Shown here piece by piece: positions 1 to 3,797 of a stretch of 5,249 bases of DNA (the first letter of the stretch is position 1; the number at the start of each line of letters is the position of its first letter). Location of the stretch: positions 1 through 5,249 of the forward strand of contig CAMOXW010000128.1 of NCBI GenBank assembly GCA_946629405.1. Direction: 5' to 3'. The notes beneath the pieces were generated by a model. That model made no database searches. It saw only the letters and a list, made by a program, of their open reading frames with translations, and was not told the origin of the DNA. The translations under genes were made by a program, and so were the position numbers. The DNA is from an uncultured Ruminococcus sp. (GTDB taxonomy: Bacteria > Bacillota_A > Clostridia > Oscillospirales > Ruminococcaceae).

Positions 1-574
1 CATCGCCGCCGAACTGCATATTGCAGCCGTAGTCCTGGAAGAGCTTGTAGAAATCGTAGCTTTGCATTATCATATAGTTGAATTCAAGGAAAGTGAGACC
101 GCGCTCCATACGCTGCTTGTAGCATTCGTGTGAGAGCATACGGTTTACGCTGAAATGTGCGCCGACTTCGCGGAGTATCTCGATGTAGTTGAGCTTCATG
201 AGCCAGTCAGCGTTGTTGACAATTATTGCCTTATCGTCTGAAAAGTCGATGAAACGACTCATCTGCTTCCTGAAGCAGTCAACATTATGCTGGATAGTTT
301 CGGGAGTCATCATCTTTCTCATATCAGTCTTTCCGGAGGGATCACCGATCATAGCAGTACCGCCGCCGATAAGTACGATAGGCTTGTTTCCGGCCATCTG
401 AAGGCGCTTCATAAGGCAGAGTGCCATAAAGTGACCAACGTGGAGTGAGTCAGCAGTCGGATCGAAGCCGATGTAGAATGTAGCCTTTCCGGCGTTTACA
501 AGCTCCTCTATCTCCTTTTCGTCAGTTAGCTGTGCGAGAAGTCCTCGTCTTTTAAGTTCTTCAAAAGTGGTCAT
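1..574 (-). CDS. tyrS: Tyrosyl-tRNA synthetase, 5' portion (191 codons, C-terminal part outside window)
   Basis: This encodes a class I aminoacyl-tRNA synthetase that charges tRNA-Tyr in the cytoplasm. The leftward frame is open from ATG at 574 to the window edge. The block [15 protein letters not shown] (residues 34-48) carries Tyr34, Asp38 and the HIGH-type signature His45-Val-Gly-His48, at the same numbers as in the well-studied Geobacillus enzyme. IGDPSGK follows at about 76-82. [10 protein letters not shown] (166-175) matches the tyrosine-binding helix, and the fragment stops at QFGGD, just before the expected DQW segment. The KMSKS loop and C-terminal tRNA-binding domain lie outside. 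The start is supported by a GAAAGGAAG Shine-Dalgarno six bases upstream. It is monocistronic as far as can be seen and is preceded by a T-box leader, so it is probably induced when tRNA-Tyr is uncharged. Identity is near certain. Confidence 0.97.
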   Translation of the reverse strand, partial: MTTFEELKRRGLLAQLTDEKEIEELVNAGKATFYIGFDPTADSLHVGHFMALCLMKRLQMAGNKPIVLIGGGTAMIGDPSGKTDMRKMMTPETIQHNVDCFRKQMSRFIDFSDDKAIIVNNADWLMKLNYIEILREVGAHFSVNRMLSHECYKQRMERGLTFLEFNYMIMQSYDFYKLFQDYGCNMQFGGD

Positions 575-725
575 AATATACTTCCTTTCGTTTAATTAAT
601 AAGTACAATCAGGGACAAATCTTCCTTATCATGTCAAGCATTCCCTGAACTTCGTGAGCCATTGTGTGACGTTTTTGTATAAAGAATGAATTCGTCGGGC
701 GAACTCATTGCTATCACAACCTTTC
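575..725 (-). other. Distal tyrS leader between T-box terminator and start codon, with a hairpin at 609-648
   Basis: About 150 bases of transcribed leader remain after the T-box terminator and before the tyrS ATG. Only the last part is plainly functional (Shine-Dalgarno at 581-590). The rest contains UCAGGGA (RNA bases at 648-642) facing UCCCUGA (615-609), a 7-bp stem with a 26-base loop. It also contains a 17-codon frame from 662 to 609 (starting MAHEVQGML, ending ICP) with no clear ribosome binding site. Whether either has a role is unknown. Confidence 0.4.
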
Positions 726-765
726 AAAAAATAAAATCCCCGACAGTCCATATGACCGTCAGGGA
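726..765 (-). terminator. T-box intrinsic terminator (leader attenuator)
   Basis: On the minus strand TCCCTGACGGTC (765-754) pairs with GACTGTCGGGGA (748-737). This makes a 12-bp stem with two G-U pairs and a 5-base loop, followed by a U-rich run TTTTATTTTTT (736-726). The 5' arm shares bases 765-760 with the antiterminator, so the two structures exclude each other. This is the off switch of the T-box. Confidence 0.93.
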
Positions 766-969
766 CGAAATATTTCCGTGTTACCACCCTGTTTTATGCG
801 AAAAGCGCACCTCATTGAGCTATAACGGGCAGACCCGTCCGCACCTACACACGCATCAGCGCTTCAACACAGAAACTCCAGGATGTAGCTCTCCGCACGC
901 CCTCACTCCCTCACACCTTCCGGAAGCTCTCTGTATCAGGCTTTGTGCGGATTTAATCCGTTCACCGTT
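726..969 (-). promoter_or_regulatory. T-box riboswitch (tyrosine) controlling tyrS
   Basis: This cis-acting leader RNA senses uncharged tRNA-Tyr and allows read-through into tyrS. The conserved T-box reads AGGGTGGTAACACGG on the minus strand (790-776). Its UGGU can pair with the ACCA end of tRNA-Tyr, whose discriminator is A. The antiterminator is visible. CAGGG (791-787) pairs with CCCUG (764-760), a UGGUAAC bulge lies at 786-780, and an upper helix ACGGAA/UUUCGU (779-774 with 770-765) has a 3-base loop. Stem I is closed at its base by AUACAGA (936-930) with UCUGUGU (873-867). Near its 3' side a UAC tyrosine codon (887-885), followed by A, is the likely specifier. A Stem III-like hairpin ACGGG/CCCGT lies at 838-825. 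The 5' limit is the start site inferred from the promoter. The class is secure; the specifier position is inferred. Confidence 0.93.
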
Positions 970-975
970 TTTCTT

Positions 976-1004
976 ATAATACCACATCCCGTGCGTTTTG
1001 TCAA
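976..1004 (-). promoter_or_regulatory. Sigma-70/SigA-type promoter for tyrS leader
   Basis: The -35 box is a perfect TTGACA (1004-999). A 17-base spacer is followed by the -10 box TATTAT (981-976), with a TG just upstream of it. The start is expected near 969, directly before the T-box Stem I region. Position and orientation fit the T-box leader exactly. Confidence 0.88.
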
Positions 1005-1165
1005 GTAGTTAACTGAAAGTGATCATCAGCTGAGAGTTATGAAGTCCGGTCATAAATCTGAGTGAAGTGAAAGTACAGCTTCAAACCTCTCTGCATAGCG
1101 TCGCTGCTGCGCGGCCTTTCAAACAGCAAAGATTTAGTTAAAATATAATTTTTTCTTAAAACCTC
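1005..1165. other. Gene-free region between divergent tyrS and tRNA-Thr promoters
   Basis: No convincing coding frame, hairpin terminator or RNA gene is visible in this stretch between two outward-facing promoters. It holds one notable item, a short imperfect copy of the tRNA-Thr 3' end and its flank at 1021-1047 (listed separately). It also has a GC-rich patch around 1098-1115 and an A/T-rich run at about 1136-1160 upstream of the tRNA promoter, which could act as an UP element. Confidence 0.5.
1021..1047 (+). repeat. Degenerate copy of tRNA-Thr 3' end and downstream flank
   Basis: GATCATCAGCT here (1021-1031) is identical to the last acceptor and discriminator bases of the tRNA-Thr gene (1270-1280). 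The likeness continues loosely into the flank: GAGAGTTATGAAGTCC here against CCAGTATAAAGTCC after the tRNA. It may be a remnant of an old tRNA copy or attachment site, or coincidence. The 11-base identity is seen; the meaning is inference. Confidence 0.35.
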
Positions 1166-1194
1166 TTGACAATTGCGATGTAATAGTTTATAAT
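1166..1194 (+). promoter_or_regulatory. Consensus promoter for tRNA-Thr
   Basis: TTGACA (1166-1171), a 17-base spacer and TATAAT (1189-1194) match the housekeeping consensus at all twelve positions. The tRNA begins 14 bases after the -10 box, so the 5' leader of the precursor would be very short. Such a strong promoter is typical of stable RNA genes. Confidence 0.93.
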
Positions 1195-1207
1195 ATCATA
1201 TGTTGGC

Positions 1208-1283
1208 GCTGATGTGGCACAGTCGGTAGCGCAACGCCTTGGTAAGGCGTAGGTCGTCGGTTCAAGTCCGATCATCAGCTCCA
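1208..1283 (+). tRNA. tRNA-Thr (anticodon GGT), CCA encoded
   Basis: This 76-base cloverleaf carries threonine to ACC/ACU codons. The acceptor GCTGATG pairs with CATCAGC. The anticodon stem ACGCC/GGCGT encloses the loop TTGGTAA, with GGT at 1241-1243. The T arm is GTCGG-TTCAAGT-CCGAT, with a G-U at its base. The discriminator is U and the CCA end is encoded. The D arm has an A-C mismatch at the third pair (GCAC against GCGC, positions 12 and 23), which is unusual. It stands alone with its own promoter and terminator. Its 3' end faces the prophage, making it the likely integration target. Confidence 0.96.
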
Positions 1284-1287
1284 GTAT

Positions 1288-1341
1288 AAAGTCCTTTGAA
1301 ATGTCGATATTTCGGCAGTTTCAGAGGACTTTATTGTTTTA
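1288..1341 (+). terminator. Intrinsic terminator after tRNA-Thr
   Basis: AAAGTCCTTTGAAA (1288-1301) pairs with TTTCAGAGGACTTT (1319-1332) through 14 bp including one G-U, with a 17-base loop. A modest U-rich run ATTGTTTTA follows. It begins four bases after the CCA and ends the short tRNA transcript. Confidence 0.85.
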
Positions 1342-1397
1342 TGTGAACTTTCGCAGTAGGATAAAAAGGGGCAGTAACACATAAAATTTTTCAAATG

Positions 1398-1421
1398 TGC
1401 CTGTCAAAATGCCTGTCAAAC
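1398..1421. repeat. Two tandem 12-base repeats, candidate integrase arm-type sites
   Basis: TGCCTGTCAAAA and TGCCTGTCAAAC lie head to tail (1398-1409, 1410-1421) and differ only in the last base. Short direct repeats a little over a hundred bases from a tRNA 3' end, at a phage edge, resemble the arm-type binding sites of tyrosine integrases. No integrase is in view, so the role is inferred. The region around them (1342-1469) contains no supported gene. Confidence 0.45.
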
Positions 1422-1469
1422 TACATCGCAGCTTTAATAGTCTGATCTCAGGCGGTTTTCTTTTTGATG

Positions 1470-1499
1470 AAAAAAATCCCTTGGCATTGCGCCGAGGGA
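1470..1499 (-). terminator. Intrinsic terminator of the microprotein unit
   Basis: On the minus strand TCCCT-C-GGC, loop GCAAT, GCC-A-AGGGA (1499-1477) forms an 8-bp hairpin with one internal mismatch, followed by an uninterrupted run of seven U (1476-1470). It starts four bases after the stop codon of the 31-residue frame. Confidence 0.88.
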
Positions 1500-1503
1500 A
1501 AAT

Positions 1504-1599
1504 TTACATAAAAGAGATCATGGCCATTACCAGATAGCCTACGATCAGCAGTATATCCGGGAATATGGGCGCGATGAATGTTGTTCTACATTTTTCCAT
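1504..1599 (-). CDS. Hydrophobic 31-residue microprotein of unknown function
   Basis: I do not recognise this protein. The frame runs from ATG at 1599 to TAA at 1506-1504. A short charged head (Glu2, Lys3, Cys4, Arg5) precedes one hydrophobic segment from about residue 8 to 31. That segment contains Pro11, Pro14 and Asp15, then ILLIVGYLVMAMISF, long enough for one membrane span. A Shine-Dalgarno AGAAGGAGA ends 10 bases before the ATG. Its own consensus promoter and terminator bracket the frame closely, which is the main argument that so short a frame is real. It lies between the prophage lysin and tRNA-Thr, on the same strand as the phage late genes but separated from them by a hairpin. Possible roles are a lysogenic conversion or superinfection exclusion peptide, a type I toxin-like peptide or a host membrane regulator. 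None is demonstrated, and no antisense RNA promoter was evident. Confidence 0.72.
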   Translation of the reverse strand: MEKCRTTFIAPIFPDILLIVGYLVMAMISFM

Positions 1600-1638
1600 T
1601 TATAGTTTGTCTCCTTCTGAAAATTTGCTGCAAAAACA

Positions 1639-1667
1639 ATTATATTACAAATTCAGCAGGCTGTCAA
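1639..1667 (-). promoter_or_regulatory. Perfect consensus promoter for the 31-residue microprotein
   Basis: TTGACA (1667-1662), a 17-base spacer and TATAAT (1644-1639) match all twelve consensus positions. The start is predicted near 1632, giving a leader of about 33 bases that contains the ribosome binding site. An imperfect inverted repeat TCGA-n6-TCGA (1689-1702) lies about 20 bases upstream of the -35 box and could bind a regulator, though it is short and AT-rich. No operator overlapping the promoter was seen. Confidence 0.9.
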
Positions 1668-1707
1668 CATTATTTTCATGAAGTTTTGTCGAATTATATC
1701 GAAAACT

Positions 1708-1734
1708 CCCCTCCGAGGAATGACCTCAGAGGGG
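1708..1734 (-). terminator. Terminator hairpin closing the phage late operon (possibly bidirectional)
   Basis: CCCCTCTGAGG and CCTCGGAGGGG on the minus strand form an 11-bp stem with one G-U and a 5-base loop, starting 9 bases after the lysin stop codon. The downstream tract in the lysin direction (AGTTTTC) is weak. In the opposite direction the stem is followed by AAAATTTTTTTA, so it may work better on the plus strand or serve both directions. Confidence 0.78.
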
Positions 1735-1743
1735 AAAATTTTT

Positions 1744-2268
1744 TTATTGCTCAGTCAGCAGTCCGGAGTAGGTATGATCGTCGATAGTGATAGTGACCTG
1801 CTTGGTCATTTTGGCAGTTGATGCTACTCCGGGACGGTAGCCGTCATCGTAGATACCGCCCTCGACGTTAGGGATGCCGGACTTTTCGCAGACGTTGTAG
1901 ACCTTAGCGCCCTTATAGAATGCGCCTCTGATCTCATAGTGACAGTGACTGCCGGTTGAATGCCCTGTGCTGCCCTCGATGCCGATAACGTCGGTACACT
2001 TCACACTCTGGCCGGTGCTGACTTTCAGCTGCGACATATGGCCGTAGTAGTAATACAGTCCGTCCGCACCCTTGATGCAGACGTACTGTCCGAAGCCCTG
2101 AGCGTGGTTGCTGTCGTTCTCCCAGCCGGCATAGTGAACCGTTCCGGAGACTGTTGCGTGTATCTCCTTGCTGTCGATGCCGACAAGATCAATACCGTCG
2201 TGTGAGGGATTTGAGGGTGGTCTGAATCCCTGTGATACGCGGAATTTTCCGCAATATGGTGAGTTCAT
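1744..2268 (-). CDS. M23-family zinc endopeptidase, phage endolysin
   Basis: This is a 174-residue lysostaphin-type metallopeptidase expected to cut peptidoglycan cross-bridges or stem peptides at the end of phage growth. The zinc-site motif HxxxD is at His23-Asp27 (SHDGID) and the HxH motif at His108-Cys-His110 (SHCHYEI). His77 in YYYYGHMS fits the family's second catalytic histidine. The catalytic domain fills about residues 8-120. There is no signal peptide, so export would depend on the holin encoded just upstream. There is no obvious cell-wall-binding domain. The C-terminal tail TKQVTITIDDHTYSGLL (155-171) looks like a short beta segment. The ATG follows the holin stop codon by two bases and has a GGAGG seven bases upstream, indicating coupled expression. 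A non-phage wall hydrolase is less likely given the holin and tail genes beside it. Confidence 0.9.
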   Translation of the reverse strand: MNSPYCGKFRVSQGFRPPSNPSHDGIDLVGIDSKEIHATVSGTVHYAGWENDSNHAQGFGQYVCIKGADGLYYYYGHMSQLKVSTGQSVKCTDVIGIEGSTGHSTGSHCHYEIRGAFYKGAKVYNVCEKSGIPNVEGGIYDDGYRPGVASTAKMTKQVTITIDDHTYSGLLTEQ

Positions 2269-2270
2269 AG

Positions 2271-2651
2271 TTATTCCTCCTTGTCATTGTTAACGCTTTT
2301 GAGCCTTCTCAGCAGGTTTCTAACCCACCTTGCTTCTGAGTTGATTTCAGCATAGTTTTCCAGTATGCTGATCATCTCCATAATAACGATGTAGCCAAAC
2401 ACTAAAACCGCCGTTACTATTCCGGTTATTTTTGCAAGGCTTTCGGCTGAGTAATAGTAACCAAGCTTTTTAATTCCGATTTCTAAGCCGCAAGAGCAAG
2501 CCATAACAAGTATCTCAGCTATCTTGTTTAAGCCGCCTTTGCGCATTTTAGCACTCGATAAATCATTATTGACGTACCCCTTAATTATGCCTGTGAGGAA
2601 ATCTGTCGCAGCCATACCGAGCACGATCGTGAGCATGATTATGTACTGCAT
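2271..2651 (-). CDS. Phage holin (toxin secretion/phage lysis holin type)
   Basis: This is a 126-residue inner-membrane protein predicted to form the lesion that lets the endolysin reach the wall. Hydrophobic segments lie at about 3-24, 42-60 and 73-97. The first contains the DxxTG motif (Asp17 to Gly21) and is followed by SSAKMRKGGLNKIAE, the pattern typical of the Clostridium/Bacillus-type holin family with a conserved region after the first helix. The C-terminus is highly charged (RRLKSVNNDKEE), as usual for holins facing the cytoplasm. The start ATG is preceded by GGGGTGAT. It lies 13 bases after the tail gene and two bases before the lysin, giving the classic holin-endolysin cassette. 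A membrane anchor with another role cannot be excluded from sequence alone. Confidence 0.9.
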   Translation of the reverse strand: MQYIIMLTIVLGMAATDFLTGIIKGYVNNDLSSAKMRKGGLNKIAEILVMACSCGLEIGIKKLGYYYSAESLAKITGIVTAVLVFGYIVIMEMISILENYAEINSEARWVRNLLRRLKSVNNDKEE

Positions 2652-2664
2652 ATCATCACCCCTA

Positions 2665-3270
2665 TCATTCGTCCCTGAGTACCATACCGCCGTTACTGAT
2701 GTATTTAACTCCGTCTATATCGACGATTTCGGCATAGTTATTCCTCTGGCGGTAGACCATGATAAACGCATTAGGACAATAGCTTCCGCGATCATCATTA
2801 AGCACCACCGGCGCGAGTGCTGTTACCTCTGAAAGCGGGTCATTTGTAGCACGCTGCAAAGACTGAGACTGTGTTGTCGAATTATATGTTGCTGCCGTTA
2901 CACGAGCTGTTGATACCGGATCTAAATTAACAATACAAGGATCACCGTTATTATCCTTTGTCAGGAAGCTGCCTATCGAAGTTTCATCATAATTGTAGTG
3001 AAACTGAAAAGCCAGTCCATTTGAACAGCTATAAATATAGTCGCAAGTATATTCGCTGCTGAAATTCCAGATAAAACTTGCTCCGTTGTTGTATTTGAGC
3101 TTAAGGCTGCCATAGCCTGTTACCGTTGCGATAGCCGTGCCGTCTTTGTAAAGATTGTACGTTCCGGACGTGTCTGATTCTTCGTAACTGTCAAAATAGT
3201 TCGGCACAAGCAAGCTAAGTATTGTATCTGTGATATCCGCGCCATGTACCGGTATTTTCTGAATTGCCAT
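2665..3270 (-). CDS. Phage tail-associated protein of unknown fold, candidate distal tail/receptor-binding protein
   Basis: I do not recognise a named family. The 201-residue product is soluble, with no signal peptide or membrane span. It is rich in Ser, Thr, Asn, Tyr and Gly, and alternating polar/hydrophobic stretches suggest mostly beta structure (for example GYGSLKLKYNNGASFIWNF). The C-terminal end, about residues 168-201, alternates short beta-like runs (AFIMVYRQ, AEIVDIDGVKYI). The start has a strong AAGGAGG nine bases upstream. Its place after the tail-tip gene and just before the holin is where phages commonly encode fibres, baseplate appendages or adhesins. Base composition looks lower in GC: one hand-counted line (2941-3000) is 38% GC, against 58% for a line in the tail-tip gene (4861-4920). 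That would fit exchange of a host-range module. The function remains inferred from position. Confidence 0.72.
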   Translation of the reverse strand: MAIQKIPVHGADITDTILSLLVPNYFDSYEESDTSGTYNLYKDGTAIATVTGYGSLKLKYNNGASFIWNFSSEYTCDYIYSCSNGLAFQFHYNYDETSIGSFLTKDNNGDPCIVNLDPVSTARVTAATYNSTTQSQSLQRATNDPLSEVTALAPVVLNDDRGSYCPNAFIMVYRQRNNYAEIVDIDGVKYISNGGMVLRDE

Positions 3271-3285
3271 AAAATAAAACCTCCT

Positions 3286-3453
3286 TTATTCTTCCGGGAC
3301 TGCCGCTGCGATCCCGACAAATCCGCTGACTGCGCCTTGCAGAGCACTGATCGCTATATTTGGCTCCGGCACGGTCTGCTGCTTATCCGGCTGCACCTTG
3401 CCGACGTCGAGGGTGAACTTCAATGAGTCGTCGATGCTGAAAATATAGTCCAT
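3286..3453 (-). CDS. Small phage structural-region protein, 55 residues, unknown
   Basis: I do not recognise this protein. It starts MDYIFSIDDSLKFTLDVGKV, has a hydrophilic middle (QPDKQQTVPEP, 21-31) and ends in a small-residue, weakly hydrophobic stretch ISALQGAVSGFVGIAAAV (35-52) followed by PEE. I chose the ATG at 3453 rather than the in-frame ATG at 3486. GGGAGG sits eight bases before the former, and the upstream gene ends one base earlier (stop 3457-3455), a normal coupled arrangement. The longer start would overlap that gene by 32 bases. Position in the tail cluster suggests a minor structural or assembly role. The C-terminal stretch might be a weak membrane segment or a packing helix. 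Confidence 0.75.
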   Translation of the reverse strand: MDYIFSIDDSLKFTLDVGKVQPDKQQTVPEPNIAISALQGAVSGFVGIAAAVPEE

Positions 3454-3454
3454 A

Positions 3455-3787
3455 TCAGTCGCCTCCCTGAGCAGCAGCGTGAACATAGAGAATTCCGCAG
3501 AGCTTTCGGCGGCTCAGACCGTCAGCACCGATGAGCCGGAACTGCATGACATAGGTTTTTTCAACGAGCCGTGCGGTATCCTCACTTGTCACTGTAACCT
3601 CAAAGCCGCCGCTGACCGGAGTGCAGGTCTTACATATCACAGCCCTCTGTGGGTCAGCTTTTGGGGAAATTATCACCTGCATACTGCATCCTGTGAGGCT
3701 GTCCGCAGTAACTCCGACCGTAAACTTCGGCAGTGTGTCCCCCTGCAGGCATTCCATGTCCGGAATTTTCTGAAAAAAGCTTAACAT
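3455..3787 (-). CDS. Baseplate/tail accessory protein, 110 residues, BppU N-domain-like pattern
   Basis: This is a small soluble phage protein in the tail cluster. Its layout recalls the short Ig-like or BppU N-terminal-like domains of Bacillota phages. It opens with a QGDTLPKF segment (15-22), then LTGCSMQVII (31-40), a FEVTVTSEDTARL stretch (68-80), and a final strand pair containing GADGLSRRKLCGILYV (88-103). In such domains a QGDT-type opening, an LTG turn and a late TA-L/Y pattern recur. This is recognition by pattern, not by alignment. The start is firm: AAGGAGG overlaps the stop codon of the upstream tail gene and lies five bases from the ATG. Translation is probably coupled to both neighbours. 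Likely role: adaptor or baseplate appendage component. An unrelated beta-sandwich protein is the alternative. Confidence 0.7.
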   Translation of the reverse strand: MLSFFQKIPDMECLQGDTLPKFTVGVTADSLTGCSMQVIISPKADPQRAVICKTCTPVSGGFEVTVTSEDTARLVEKTYVMQFRLIGADGLSRRKLCGILYVHAAAQGGD

Positions 3788-3797
3788 TCTGACCTCC

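Noticed and set aside
686..979. Plus-strand frame of 97 codons
   Set aside because: It is antisense to the T-box leader, whose RNA structure explains the sequence. It has no ribosome binding site and the product resembles nothing.
1395..1445. Plus-strand 16-codon frame across the tandem repeat (starting MCLSKCLS)
   Set aside because: Its apparent repeat is produced by the 12-base DNA repeat, and there is no ribosome binding site.
1339..1476. Minus-strand open frame through the repeat (containing TGILTG), possible integrase remnant
   Set aside because: It has no start codon, no recombinase motif and lies downstream of the microprotein terminator. The open stretch is short enough to be chance.
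1504..1700. Type I toxin-antitoxin pair with an antisense RNA opposite the microprotein
   Set aside because: I looked on the plus strand for a promoter overlapping the unit. The best candidate (TTGGCA-17-TTACAT at 1481-1509) has a poor -10 box, so the antisense half is not supported.
1578..1787. Plus-strand 69-codon frame
   Set aside because: It runs through the microprotein promoter, a terminator hairpin and the end of the lysin gene on the other strand, and has no start signals.
3120..3347. Minus-strand 75-codon frame overlapping two phage genes
   Set aside because: It lies in another frame across the 201- and 55-residue genes, both of which have proper start signals. Its composition looks random.
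3286..3486. Longer start (66 residues) for the small tail-region gene
   Set aside because: The upstream ATG would overlap the preceding gene by 32 bases without a good ribosome binding site. The ATG at 3453 has GGGAGG at proper spacing.
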